From positions 21,340,912-21,404,911 of the forward strand of contig NC_133104.1 of assembly GCF_022965805.1 (NCBI RefSeq): a stretch of DNA of 64,000 nucleotides, written 5' to 3'. Below, in pieces: positions 21,938 to 35,160 of this stretch. The stretch is from Primulina eburnea (lineage: Eukaryota > Streptophyta > Magnoliopsida > Lamiales > Gesneriaceae). The stretch's first letter is position 1. Each line of letters begins with the position of its first letter. The translations under genes were made by a program, and so were the position numbers. Under the pieces are notes generated by a model, which saw only the letters and a list, made by a program, of their open reading frames with translations, was not told the DNA's origin and did no database searches.

Positions 21938-24077
21938 TGAAAGGGGATCGGTTATGGTGACCGGAAGCGCAACGGAAGTTTAAAAATTTTAATTTTTCAT
22001 CAAAAATTCGGCCACCTCATGATAATGCGTAGCAAATACAACAAACACCAAATAATGTCATACATAGGGTGTTTAGAAGTTTTACCTATCAATCACAAGG
22101 ATTGATGTATGGCTCCAACTTTGTTGTTAAACAACAAAGCTCTTGAATGGCATGAAGAAATCTACAAGCTTCCTCCTACCTTGAATCTTTCCTTCAAATT
22201 AAGCCCACCACCAACTAGGTAGATCCCCTCATATTTTGCACTAGAAAAATATGAGGATTTTTCATTTGAGAAGAGAGTTTTTCTTCAACCATTGAAGAAA
22301 GAAAAATTGGAGAGAAAGTGAATAGTATTTTCGGCACTATTCATCCTTGGAGAGAAGGAGAGACATTTTTTTGGTTGTGGGAAAAGTAGAGTCAAAAAGG
22401 TGCATGCTATGCCTTGAAAAATCAAAAAGTAGTCTCCCAACCTTTCACCTCCCATGCATGCATATTATATGGTTTTTAACAAATTAAAAACCATGGACTA
22501 AATTTAATTATCTCAAACATATTTGAGACTAATTAAACATTACTTGAATTTACCCAAGTCCCACTAGTTCAATAATTAATTTAAATTGAGCTCTACAAGA
22601 CTCAATATAATTTAATTAATTCAACACTTGAATTACTTTAATTATTTGGACTCTACTAGGTCCACCAGTGTTTAATTAATTCAACAATTGAATTAATTTA
22701 ATTTAGTCCATCATAATGCTTATGAAAATCACAATTTTCAAATATATTATTCACTTGGCCAAATTTTAATTTAGGAACACTTCCATAAATCAAAATTTAC
22801 ATTTCTCTCATAGAAGTCATACTTCTATTTTTCTTTACACTTATAAACTCATTTATAAGTCGTTCAACACATTGAACTATTTTCTCCTTTATAGAAGTCA
22901 TACTTCTAATTTTCCTTACGCTTATAAACTCCTTTATAAGCCGTTCAACACATTGAACTATTTTACTTCTCAACGGGATCTAGAAAGCTAGTACTTGTGT
23001 GGCCCTCAATGGTTCATTGATACAACTAGCCGTGGGTTCACATCTCTATGTGATTCGGACTAAACATATCCTTATATGAGCATACCCCAATTGCTCCATT
23101 CTTACTTATCAACTCCTTGATAATAAGAACGTCAGAACTCAAGTCTGATAGTACCCAACCAATCATGTTAAATGCCTAGCAGCATCGCTTACATGATTCC
23201 CTAGGTATCAAATGATAGTGCCTGCAAGAACCATTCAATTATGGTTAGCGTACAGTACGGTCTCTTCAACTCATATATCCCGATCGATTCGACAACCATT
23301 GGTTTATCGAGAGTTGTCATTGAATCGATACTATGTGTCATGTCGTAGTTGCATCGATGGTGTAATCTATGAAACCCCTTTCATAATTACCACCATACTC
23401 TGGCCAGAGATTTCAACCTACATACACATGATAACACATAGGATATCCATACCCGAAGGTAAGCGGTGAATCCCCGACTACAATGCATCGACTCCTATAT
23501 GTTTCGACATGACATCCAACCTTGCCACCTGATGACCCCATAAGAGTCGGTAAACAAGTCAAAATGAAATGCTAGCACATAGAGTCTCAATGTTGTCCCG
23601 GGTCATAAAGACTAATGGTGTACAACCATAAACTAGGACGTTTCCACTCGATAAGTGAGAACCACTTGGAAAGTCCTTTAATGGAGGGTTGTTCAGTGCA
23701 CTCTACCAGGAGCACCTATCTGCATGCTCGGACATCACAATGTCCCCTACCAATGAAACATGGTACTCACATCGCAGATACTAGTCTCTAACTCGAGCGG
23801 CCTATATCCTTCTTAGTGGCGGCTGAATCGACTAGGAACCGTTTAGAATATACAGTATTACAAATATGAGTTTCAAGATAATCATCATATGAGCATCTCA
23901 TATTCTTTCTACTATTTGTATATTCAAGGGCTTTATCTATGCAACTAGCATGGGTATACAGATAAAGATGTGCCAAAATAATTATATCAAATATTACTAA
24001 AATAAAGATTGCTTATACATAGAGTTTCATTGTGAACACTCGGCCAACACTTGGCTCGACGGGCACCTACTCTAACA
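21938..24077 (-). repeat. Element G 3' LTR
   Basis: 2140 bp. The adjoining minus-strand polypurine tract is GTGGGAGATTG (about 24078-24090). Short ORFs in it recur in the other LTR and are not genes. Confidence 0.92.
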
Positions 24078-24091
24078 ATCTCCCACTTGCA

Positions 24092-24577
24092 CTAGAGCCA
24101 ACTACCCATATGCTTTAAACCCATTGATTCGCGATGCTTGTCGAATAATGGTCCAGGTAAAGGCTTAGCTAGTGGATCAACAACATTATCTGCGGAGCCG
24201 ACTATGTCAAAAGACACTTCTCTACTTTCCACAATCTCTTCGAGGAAGTGGTACTTTCTCAATACATGTTTGGACTTCTGATGAGACCTTGGCTCCTTTG
24301 CTTGAGCTAAAGCTCCCGTGTTGTCACACAACACCGGGACAGGAGCAACTCCATTAGGAATGACGTCCAACTCTTAGACGAAATTCCTTATCCAAACAGC
24401 CTCCCTTGTTGCATCTGATGCAACAATGTATTCGGCCTCTGTGCTGGAATCCGCAGTATTGTCTTGCTTGGAACTCTTCCAAGCGACAGCAGCACCATTG
24501 AGCATGAATACAAACCCAGAGGTTGACTTCGAGTCATCGATATCGCTATGGAAGCTAGAGTCGGTATAGCCTTCCAA
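24092..24577 (-). pseudogene. Element G RNase H remnant
   Basis: Two open pieces, 24374-24577 ([21 protein letters not shown], then [18 protein letters not shown]) and 24092-24370 (LCDNTGALAQAKEPRSHQKS, KHVLRKYHFLEEIV, DPLAKPL), separated by a stop. The order and motifs are those of copia RNase H. Confidence 0.88.
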
Positions 24578-25540
24578 TTTTAGTTCTCCACCCCATAGAC
24601 CAAGAACAATTTATTGGTCCTTCTCAACTACTTGAGGATGTCTTTCACAGCTTTCAGGTGTGGAAGACCAGGGTTCGATTGATGTCTACTCACTACACTT
24701 AGTGCGAAAACCACGTCAGGACGTGTAGATATCATCTCATACATGATGCTACCAATCGCAGATGCATAAGGAATGCTTTGTCATCGCCGCTATCTCTGCA
24801 TCAGTCTTGAAAGACAGACTTGGATAGGGACACGCAATGACACATTGGTAGATGTCCTCTCTTGGACTTATCCATCGAGCACCGCTTCACGATGGTATCA
24901 ATGTATGTGGACTGGGTGAGACCAAGCAATCTTTTCGATCTATCTCTATAGATCTGTATCCCAATACAAAAGATGTTTCACCCAAGTCCTGCATCGAGAA
25001 CTTACTCGCTAACCATATCTTAGTTGATTGCAACATTCCTACATCATTCCCAATTATTAGAATGTCATCAACATAAAACACCAGGAATGTCACAACACTC
25101 CCACTAACCTTCTTATACACAGAGTTTCTCAGGATTCTTAGTAAATCAACTCTTTGATTGTACTATCGAATCTAAGGTTTCAACTCCTAGATGCCTGCTT
25201 TAGACCATAAATAGATCTCTGAAGTTTGCATACCATATGCTCACTTCCGATAGATGTAAACCCTCCAGGTTTGATACATGTAAATCTCTTCCTTAATATC
25301 CCCATTAAGAAAGGCTTTCTTGACATCCATCTGCCATATCTCATAGTCATACCATGCAGCTATGGCTAGCAAAATCCTTATGGACTTGAACATTGCAACT
25401 GGTGAAAAGGTTTCCTCAAAGTCAACTCCTTGTCTTTGAGTATATCCTTTTGCCACCAATCGCGCCTTGAAGGTCAATACCTTCCCATCCGTCCCAAGTC
25501 CCTATGGGAACCTTTCCCTCAGGTGGATCCACGAGATTCC
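24578..25540 (-). pseudogene. Element G reverse transcriptase remnant
   Basis: Broken into 25241-25477 ([20 protein letters not shown], then [11 protein letters not shown]) and 24887-25120 (FYVDDILIIGNDV, the catalytic YVDD kept), with further fragments to 24578. Several frameshifts and stops lie between. Confidence 0.87.
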
Positions 25541-26055
25541 ACACTTGGTTCGAATGCATGGAATTCATCTCAGATTCCATTGCTTCAAGCCATTTAGGAT
25601 GAATCGGCATCAGATAATGCTTCCTTGAAGGTCCTTGGATCACATCCATGGATAGGCTCATCATGGCCCTCTTCAAGAAGCAGACCATACCTCATAGGTG
25701 GTCTCGAGACTCTCTCGGATCTTTTAGGAGCTTGTATCTCCTCACTTGTCTCTTCGGGTGTGGGTTCTATAATTGTGGGTGTCTCTTGAACCTCTTCGAG
25801 TTCTATCATCTCCCATTTTCTATCCAATAGAAATTTCTTTTCCAAAAAGGTTGCATTCCTAGAAACAAACACCTTTGTGTCTTGGGGATGATAGAAGTGA
25901 TATCCAACTGAATTCCTTGGATATCCCACAAAGTAACATAAAATGGATCGACTATCCAATTTATCTCCCACTACCTGCTTCATAAGCAGGGCACTCCCAT
26001 ATTCTAAGATAAGAATACTTAGGAGGTTTACCCATCCATATCTCATATGGTGTAT
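25541..26055 (-). pseudogene. Element G integrase C-terminal remnant
   Basis: Contains DKLDSRSILCYFVGYPRNS and FYHPQDTKVFVSRNATFLEK, the region that normally follows the integrase core, then a proline/glutamate-rich link to RT. The zinc finger and catalytic core are absent: just upstream (about 26055) the sequence jumps from the pre-integrase part to the region after the core. Confidence 0.85.
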
Positions 26056-27329
26056 GCCTTTGAATGGACATTTAATGGAATATCTTTCAATTTTAAGTTA
26101 TAGAGATCGTTTTCAAGTTCTCAAGTACCAATTAAACATTCATTCTTGTAAATGTTGCAAACACCTTTGCTCAATAAACAAGAATATCCATTTTTATCAC
26201 CATAGAAATGGAAACATTGTTTTTCACCAAAAAGGTACAAACAAAACATCTCTTAAAATTAACTTAAAATCATTGTTCAACAATAAGTAAACATTTCTTA
26301 AGGTCTTGGCAGCAACTCTTGCTCCATAGCCATTCCCAATAAGGTCTCACCTTCTCAAATCCTCTTACTTCTTCCCATCACCTGTAACTCATTACAGAGA
26401 TGTGATCAACATTTGGTATCCAATATCCAAGAAGTAGAGTTAACTGAAATGTTTACTTCAATGTAGAACATACCATTTCCAGAACTTTTCTGGGCAAGAT
26501 ATTCTTTGCAATTACGCCTCCAATGTCCAGGCTTCTTGCAGTGATGACAAACATCACTAGTCTTGTCAGCCCTAACTGGTATGGCTGCCTCAACGGGATT
26601 CGGAGATTGCCTCAACAAGGGCATGTTCTTCTTGGGACGTTGGAAAGAACGCTTCTTTCCCTTCCCATATAAATCAATCTTCGTACCAGATGAAGAACCC
26701 ACATAAAGAACCAACTTCTCTTTCTTGTTGGTTGATTCAAACGTAACAAGCATATTCACCAACTCCTCAAGAATCGGCTCCATCTTGTTCATGTTGAAGT
26801 TCACCACAAAAGAATCAAATGAGCTAGGCTGCGATAAGAGCAACACGTCGGTGGTCAACTCCGAAGGCAAGATCATATCCATGCCAACGAGCTTGTCTAC
26901 AAGCCCAATCATCTTCAGGCCATGCTCATGGACCGAGGCCCCATTTCGCATGCGCATAGTGATCAGCTCCTTGACGGTAGCATGCCTAAGAGGCCGAGCC
27001 TGCTCACAAAACAGCTATTTGAGGTGCTTATGAATGTCAGCAGCATTCTTTGCATCCTCAAAACGCCTCTGCAGCTCATCATTCATAGAAGTCAGCATAT
27101 AACACCTGGCTATCAAGTCATGGTCACACCATTCCTTGTAAGTCTACAATTCCTCAGGAGTGCAGTCAGTCGGAGCCTCAACAGGGGGCGACTCAGTCAG
27201 TGTATATGCTACCCTTTCCGAATTCAAGACGATTTTCAGGTTTCTTAGCCAAGTGAAGTAATTAGGTCCAGTTAATATGTGTTTGTCGAGTATTACAGAT
27301 ATCGGATTGCGCATTGAAGACATTGTCAA
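26056..27329 (-). pseudogene. Element G Gag and protease remnant
   Basis: Starts at 27329 with ILDKHILTGPNYFTWLRNLK (copia gag N-terminus); continues at 26406-26957 with the gag core and zinc knuckle CHHCKKPGHWRRNC; then STSWILDT, the start of the copia protease, followed by stop-ridden protease sequence to about 26056. At least three frame breaks. Confidence 0.87.
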
Positions 27330-29112
27330 TTTGTATTGAAAAGTAAAACAGATAAATGTTGATGACTATTTTAAATATTTAGTAAGATATGAAGTTTGGA
27401 CTTTTACTTCATAAATATGTGCTCCCACTGTTTTGACATTTTTCACTACCCTCTAGTGAAAACGGGAAACTCCTTTCCTCAGTAGGTACGTAAGGTCCAA
27501 TTAGCGAATTATGATCCCGAATAATATCAGCCAATCACAATTCATAAAAGGTAGTTTCCAATTGCATCACAATGCAACCCTCTACGTAAACTTTTGTCTC
27601 ACGTTTGATTAGGACCCAATAATATGACGTCGTTCATCTTCACGTGTCAAGCCTTACCCATCGATGTTGAACCTTAATGGACGGTCGCCATGAGTTCCCC
27701 CAATAATATGAGCCGAAATCATGGGAGTTCCACGTAGTTCACATCACCATGTCAATGGATGTCACAGCTTTCCGGCACCCAAAGCTCCCCCAATAATATG
27801 AGCCGAGCCCCGAGTACGGGTAGCGTTCATCATGCACCCATTTTCGATGGAAGACAAGAAAATTATAAACAAATTTATAATTCCCCTTTTCGGGCTTGAT
27901 ATTAATTTTGAATCTTATTCAAAATGAGGGTTTTTAATTTTGAAAGGTCTCATAATTAATTTTATTTTAAAAGCTCGCCATGTTTGATCGTATGTTTGCC
28001 GGATTCATGCAACTTTGTTATTATCATAATAATAACGCACATACTCATTATTTATAACATATCATCCATATATTATAAACAGTAAACAAACAAGAATGAT
28101 CAATCGCCCCAATACTAATGGACCGTGTAAGCTAAACACGGGCCTAGGTCCAATCCTAGGGAAATGCATGGGATGCAAATGCAACTATTACATAAGCTTC
28201 CAATATTTACATGTCTTCGATCTTCATAATCATCATGGCCACCATCTTCCAATCTTGATCATCCACTATACTAATATTTACAAATAAATATCCATGGCAA
28301 ATAGGGATACATCTCATGAGGTGGGAACGGGCCATAAACCAAGCCCACTTTAAATTAGATAATTATAACAATCATTCAACACAAAATATCCTAGCATACA
28401 CCTAGCAAATTGGGCTTGGGCTTTTGATCATCCTTCATGCATAATATCACATATCATACACCATCAATTAATTATCACAATAATTAATTGATCCAATATT
28501 ATATATCTTGATCCAATCACTAACCGCCACGATTATAAACTAAATTAACAAAGTATACAAACACCTTTGTCTACTTTCAAATTAATTTATTTATAACCGA
28601 ATTTCTTGTAAATCACAATTTACTATAAATAATTAAAGTCCAACTTCGATTATTTATTTCATGAGAAAAATTTGCAACTTTTGTAATTTTAAACTTAAGG
28701 GCCCAAAAACTTATTTTTCACCAAAAATATTTTGGCCCATTTAAAATTCACAAACATGTTAGCCATCTAATGGCCCAACAACTCAAGGCCCATGACACTT
28801 TGATATTCCAAAACACTTTTGGAAACCCTAGTCGTCATCGCCGTCGCCGGATCTCCGTCGACGGATTCCGGCCAACATGCAAAAAAAAATTTTTTTTTTA
28901 TTAAATTTATGGGGCTGTTCGGGCAGCCCCTCGGGCTGCCCTTGCTGCCCGAAACAAGCAGCCCCTCGGGCAGCCCGAGCTGCCCGACGAAAAAATCCCC
29001 ATCAAACCTTGAATTTTGTTGCAAAATTTCATTCTCATGCGGTTAGAAATCGACCTCAATATAATATCTTGTAATTGCTACACAAAAACGTAACCATAGC
29101 TCGGATACCACT
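27330..29112 (-). other. Element G untranslated leader (1.8 kb)
   Basis: Between the primer site and gag. No coding sequence recognised. Holds four dispersed copies of CAATAATATGAGCC-like motifs (27516, 27614, 27697, 27787) and a GC-rich palindrome cluster (28911-28996). The primer site (minus TGGTATCCGAGC, one change from the initiator-Met type) is at 29099-29110. Confidence 0.75.
28911..28996. repeat. GGGCAGCCC/GGGCTGCCC palindrome cluster (G leader)
   Basis: Perfect 9-bp arms GGGCAGCCC and GGGCTGCCC with loop CTC at 28921-28941, followed by further overlapping GCAGCCC, CGGGCAGCCCG and GAGCTGCCCG units. It can fold into several alternative hairpins. Confidence 0.85.
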
Positions 29113-31252
29113 TGAAAGGGGATCGGTTACGGTGACCGGAAGCGCAACGGAAGTTTAAAAATTTTAATTTTTCATCAAAAATTCGGCCACCTCATGATAA
29201 TGTGTAGCAAATACAACAAACACCAAATAATGTCATACATAGGGTGTTTAGAAGTTTTACCTATCAATCACAAGGATTGATGTATGGCTCCAACTTTGTT
29301 GTTAAACAACAAAGCTCTTGAATGGCATGAAGAAATCTACAAGCTTCCTCCTACCTTGAATCTTTCCTTCAAATTAAGCCCACCACCAACTAGGTAGATC
29401 CCCTCATATTTTGCACTAGAAAAATATGAGGATTTTTCATTTGAGAAGAGAGTTTTTCTTCAACCATTGAAGAAAGAAAAATTGGAGAGAAAGTGAATAG
29501 TATTTTCGGCACTATTCATCCTTGGAGAGAAGGAGAGACATTTTTTTGGTTGTAGGAAAAGTAGAGTCAAAAAGGTGCATGCTATGCCTTGAAAAATCAA
29601 AAAGTAGTCTCCCAACCTTTCACCTCCCATGCATGCATATTATATGGTTTTTAACAAATTAAAAACCATGGACTAAATTTAATTATCTCAAACATATTTG
29701 AGACTAATTAAACATTACTTGAATTTACCCAAGTCCCACTAGTTCAATAATTAATTTAAATTGAGCTCTACAAGACTCAATATAATTTAATTAATTCAAC
29801 ACTTGAATTACTTTAATTATTTGGACTCTACTAGGTCCACTAGTGTTTAATTAATTCAACACTTGAATTAATTTAATTTAGTCCATCATAATGCTTATGA
29901 AAATCACAATTTTCAAATATATTATTCACTTGGCCAAATTTTAATTTAGGAACACTTCCATAAATCAAAATTTACATTTCTCTCATAGAAGTCATACTTC
30001 TATTTTTCTTTACACTTATAAACTCATTTATAAGTCGTTCAACACATTGAACTATTTTCTCCTTTATAGAAGTCATACTTCTAATTTTCCTTACGCTTAT
30101 AAACTCCTTTATAAGCCGTTCAACACATTGAACTATTTTACTTCTCAACGGGATCTAGAAAGCTAGTACTTGTGTGGCCCTCAATGGTTCATTGATACAA
30201 CTAGCCGTGGGTTCACATCTCTATGTGATTCGGACTAAACATATCCTTATATGAGCATACCCCAATTGCTCCATTCTTACTTATCAACTCCTTGATAATA
30301 AGAACGTCAGAACTCAAGTCTGATAGTACCCAACCAATCATGTTAAACGCCTAGCAGCATCGCTTACATGATTCCCTAGGTATCAAATGATAGTGCCTGC
30401 AAGAACCATTCAATTATGGTTAGCGTACAGTACGGTCCCTTCAACTCATATATCCCGATCGATTCGACAACCATTGGTTTATCGAGAGTTGTCATTGAAT
30501 CGATACAATGTCACATGTCGTAGTTGCATCGATGGTGTAATCTATGAAACCCCTTTCATAATTACCACCATACTCTGGCCAGAGATTTCAACCTACATAC
30601 ACATGATAACACATAGAATATCCATACCCGAAGGTAAGCGGTGAATCCCCGACGACAATGCATCGACTCCTATATGTTTCGACATGACACCCAACCTTGC
30701 CACCTGATGACCCCATAAGAGTCGGTAAACAAGTCAAAATGAAATGCTAGCACATAGAGTCTCAATGTTGTCCCGGGTCATAAGGACTAATGGTGTACAA
30801 CCATAAACTAGGACGTTTCCACTCGATAAGTGAGAACCACTTGGAAAGTCCTTTAATGGAGGGTTGTTCAGTGCACTCTACCAGGAGCACCTATCTGCAT
30901 GCTCGGACATCACAATGTTCCCTACCAATGAAACATGGTACTCACATCGCAGATACTAGTCTCTAACTCGAGCGGCCTATATCCTTCTTAGTGGCGGCTG
31001 AATCGACTAGGAACCGTTTAGAATATACAGTATTACAAATATGAGTTTCATGATACTCATCATATGAGCATCTCATATTCTTTCTACTATTTGTATATTC
31101 AAGGGCTTTATCTATGCAACTAGCATGGGTATACAGATAAAGATGTGCCAAAATAATTATATCAAATATTACTAAAATAAAGATTGCTTATACATAGAGT
31201 TTCATTGTGAACACTCGGCCAACACTTGGCTCGACGGGCACCTACTCTAACA
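29113..31252 (-). repeat. Element G 5' LTR
   Basis: 2140 bp, the same length as the other copy; differences are mostly single bases (for example GGTTATGG versus GGTTACGG at the outer ends). The right duplication GATTT is at 31253-31257. Confidence 0.92.
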
Positions 31253-31257
31253 GATTT

Positions 31258-32154
31258 ATGGATTATTTAGCTTAGATCCTTGGATATAGAGTTGATGTTG
31301 GTGTTATTTATGGATTATTGTTGTAGGTGGTGTTCAAGAGCTTTGATTGAGGTGTTCTATTGGTTTGTAAGTGGAATTTCATCCCTTGTGCTCACATGTA
31401 TATATATGTATTGTGTTTCAAAGGTTTTATTGTGATATTCCTTTCCATTTGATCCATAGTATGTATTGATTCAATTGTTATATATATTGGAGGCATTTGA
31501 TGTCTCAATTGTTCAAAGGGAATACAAAGAGTATAGTTTCTAAAGTGTTGTTTAAATGCCAAAGAGAAAGAGTTTAAATATTTTATTGGATTGATAGATA
31601 CATAGTCAGAGATTGCATGCAATTAGTTGATCAACGACCATAGGCTTATATCCCTCAGAGTTATCGGTTTATATCGATTTGGGATACGAGCACCCCAGAG
31701 CAGAGATACTATTGATATCAATCCAACCAGAGTAAAGAGAAATACCATCTCATTTATATGCTATTACTATGATATTCATGTTCAGAGTTTATGATTCAAA
31801 GTGGATGGTATTTATGATTTCAAAGCTATGTTTTACAGAGTTTATTGTCATTGCTATCTAAGAGTTCCACTTGTTGAGATTTATTCTCATTTCAGTTATT
31901 TCTTGTGATGCAGATCAGAGTGGCGGCCCGGGACGTTGACTGTGGACATGGGGTCATATGCATACACCGTTGGAAGGAAGATTTTGGCATGATCATAGGA
32001 ATGATGTTTTGTATTTTGTTATGTCATTCAAATGATCATGTATTGTTATTTTGTAAAGATGTTAAAAGAAATGTATTTTGAAACTCCTTCCGTATTTTAA
32101 AGAAAATTTTAATTTCCGCTGTGTATTTTATTTAAAGAGGTCAGAGGTGTCACA
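31258..32154 (+). repeat. Element F 5' LTR, second part
   Basis: Continues 21244-21937 and matches 37438-38334 of the 3' LTR. The primer site TGGTATCAGAGC follows at 32160-32171. Confidence 0.92.
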
Positions 32155-32291
32155 TTTAGTGGTATCAGAGCGGTGTTCTTCGGACCAATTCATATGACTT
32201 CGTCTACTTTCAACTGTCCGGGTATGTTTTCTTGCATCTATCCATTGTTATATATTGATATGTCTTTTGTGAGCCCATTGTAGAGTAGAGG

Positions 32292-35160
32292 ATGCCACCT
32301 AAGAGGAAAGCAGTAGAGGGTGAGGATAGTTCTTCCTCGAGAGTTGTCGATGAGTTCGGCAAGTTATTGAAAGAGCAGGCCAAGGTCCATAGTGAGCAGA
32401 TCCAGCAGTTGCTCCGATTGCAAGGAGCAGGTCAGGGCAGAGGTCAAGCAAGAGGGCAATTTGCTCAGGTTGTTGGCACTGATGCCATAATTTCTGCTTT
32501 TAAGAGGATGGATCCGCCGGAATTTTCAGGGAGCACCGATCCTTTAGTTGCAATCGAGTGGGTCAAGGCTTTAGAGGCGATCTTCGATCATCTCCACTAC
32601 GAGGACAGAGACCGTATCAGCTGTGCTGTATTCATGTTGGTTAAAGCTGCTCGCATATGGTGGAACGCGACCAAGGTTGGAGTTGATGTCTCGACATTGA
32701 AGTGGTCAGAGTTTAATGAGTTGTTCTATGACAAGTATTTCCCCGACGCGCTTCGAGCGAGGAAGGTTTCGGAGTTCTTGGAGCTTCGACAGGGGAGCTT
32801 GAATGTGGATGAGTATATTCGGAAGTTTGAAGAGGGTTGCTTGTTTGCTCCGTACATTGCTTCCAACGACAAAGACAAAGGTGCTCATTTCATTCGAGGC
32901 CTTAGAGCTGAGATTCGTCGAGATATCAATATGTCCAAGGCTGTGACTTTCAAGGAGATCATGTCCAAGGCTTAGTTGGCCGAGCAGGACGAGAAGGACA
33001 TTGGTAGGGAGAGGCAGGCGAGGCATCAGGCCATTGCTCAGAGGGGACAGAGTTCGAGTCAGCGTGGCAGAGATCGATTCAAGGGGAAAGGTAAGATGGA
33101 CTCGAATCCTAGACCACCGACAGTTCCAGTTGCTCCATCTGATCCCGAGAAGCCTTTATGTCCCAAGTGTGGGAGACATCATAGGGGAGAGTGCAGATTT
33201 GGCACTCATTCGTGCTATCGTTGTGACACGGCAGGCCACATTGCCCGAGATTGTCCAAGAGGAGCTAGCCAAGAGAAGGTTCAGGGTCGCATCTTTGCGA
33301 TGACCAAGGAAGGTATTAATCATGATTCTTCTGTGATCTCTAGCACTATTTTAATTTCAGGCAGAGTAGCTACGACTTTGATTGATACTGGTGCTACTCA
33401 TTCTTTTATGTCTGAATTGTTTTTGAGATCTTTGGGTATAGTTCCTTCTATTCTTCCCCTCCAGTTGAATGTCTTATTGCCTTCGGGGGACGTGTTGTGC
33501 CCGACGTCTATTGTGTATGCATGCCCTGTTCGTATTGATGATAGAGAGATCTTTGCTGATTTGATTGTGATCCCGATGGTTGATTTTGATGTTATTCTTG
33601 GCATGGATTGGCTATCGACTTATCGTGCAGTGATCGATTGCGTTGCTAAGACGGTGAGTTTTGCAGATGATAGCAATAAGGGAGGTTCGCTCGCCAGTGC
33701 AGGTACTTCGCTGGTCCTTCCTTTTATTTCATGTCTTGAGGCTGAGAGATTGCTGTGTAGAGGTTGCGATGGGTTTCTTGCTTCTATTGTGGATGTGGAT
33801 GGTGTGGTTAAGTTGAATATTGATGATATTGATGTTGTGAGGGAGTTTGCCGATGTGTTTGAGGATGATGTTCCGGGTTTGCCGCCGGACAGAGATGTTG
33901 AGTTCGTTATTGATTTAGCTCCAGGTACGGTTCCTATTTCTAAGGCTCCGTACCGAATGGCCCCTACCGAGATGAAGGAGTTGAAGACGCAGTTGCAGGA
34001 TCTTTTGGACAAGGGTTTTATTCGTCCGAGTTCTTCGCCTTGGGGAGCTCCGGTTCTATTTGTCAAGAAGAAAGATGGGTCGTTGCGGCTGTGTATCGAC
34101 TACCGAGAGCTTAACAAAGTGACTGTCAAGAATAAGTATCCGTTGCCACGGATTGATGATTTGTTTGACCAATTGCATGGTGCTACTGTCTTTTCAAAGA
34201 TTGATCTTCGGTCTGGCTATTATCAGTTGAAGGTTAGGGAGTCCGATATCCCTAAGACGGCATTCAGGACCAGGTATGGTCACTATGAGTTTCTTGTGAT
34301 GTCTTTTGGTCTGACCAATGCCCCTTCAGTTTTCATGGACCTGATGAACCGTGTGTTCAAGCCGTTCTTGGATAGCTTCGTCATTGTTTTCATCGACGAC
34401 ATCTTGATCTATTCCAAGACCAGAGAGCTTCATGCAGAGCATCTCAGAGTTGTTCTCCGTTTGTTGAGGGAGAAGAGGTTGTTTGCCAAGTTGAAGAAGT
34501 GTGAGTTTTGGCTGGATCAGATTTCTTTCTTAGGCCATGTTGTTTCGAAAGATGGCATTGCCGTTGATCCAGTGAAGATTGAGGCAATTCAGAAGTGGCC
34601 TATTCCTACCACTGTCTCAGAGGTACGCAGTTTCCTTGGTTTGGCGGGTTATTATAGTCGTTTCATTTCAGATTTTTCCAAGATTGCCCTGCCATTGTCC
34701 AAATTGATGAGGAAGACTGTGAAGTTCGAGTGGTCCATTGATTGCCAGAGTGGATTTCAGGAGTTGAAGGATAGATTGACGACAGCTCCTGTTCTTTCAT
34801 TGCCCAGTGGTTCTGAGGATTTTGTTGTCTATACAGATGCGTCGAAGAAAGGCCTTGGTGCAGTGCTGATGCAGCGAGGTAAGGTCATTGCTTATGCTTC
34901 TCGCCAGTTGAAGGATTACGAGAGGAATTATCCGACGCATGATTTAGAGCTGGCAGCTGTGGTTTTCGCCCTGAAAATCTGGAGACATTATTTGTATGGC
35001 AAAAAATGTGAGATCTTCACGGACCACAAGAGTTTGAAGTATCTGTTTTCTCAGAGAGAGCTCAACATGCGGCAGAGGAGGTGGTTAGAACTTGTCAAAG
35101 ATTATGATGTGGCTATCAGTTACCACCCAGGGAAGGCGAACGTTGTGCTGATGCGTTGAG
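32292..35160 (+). pseudogene. Element F Gag-Pol: Gag, PR, RT, RNase H
   Basis: Start ATG at 32292 (MPPKRKAVEGED). A nonsense TAG at 32973-32975 (TTG in D) cuts Gag after residue 227; the same frame then runs on to about 35148. Zinc knuckle [14 protein letters not shown]; protease [10 protein letters not shown] with the intact D-T-G; RT with [12 protein letters not shown] and intact FIDD (about 34390-34401); RNase H with [25 protein letters not shown] and TDHKSLKYL. At GKANVV (about 35148) one G is missing compared with D, shifting the frame before ADALSRK. Apart from these two lesions all catalytic residues are kept, so F is the best-preserved member of its family here. Confidence 0.93.

Larger units (their letters stand above)
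21938..31252 (-). mobile_element. Element G: degenerate Ty1/copia element
   Basis: LTRs of 2140 bp each at 21938-24077 and 29113-31252, flanked by GATTT (21933-21937, 31253-31257). On the minus strand they begin TGTTAGAG and end CCTTTCA. They differ at only a small number of sites, yet the coding region has many stops and frameshifts and lacks the integrase zinc finger and core. Confidence 0.93.

Noticed and set aside
23212..23469. 85-codon ORF, repeated at 30387-30644
   Set aside because: It exists twice only because it lies in both G LTRs; no domain and no start context.
28767..29074. ORFs on both strands over the G leader palindromes
   Set aside because: Same palindromic sequence read in several frames; position is the untranslated leader.
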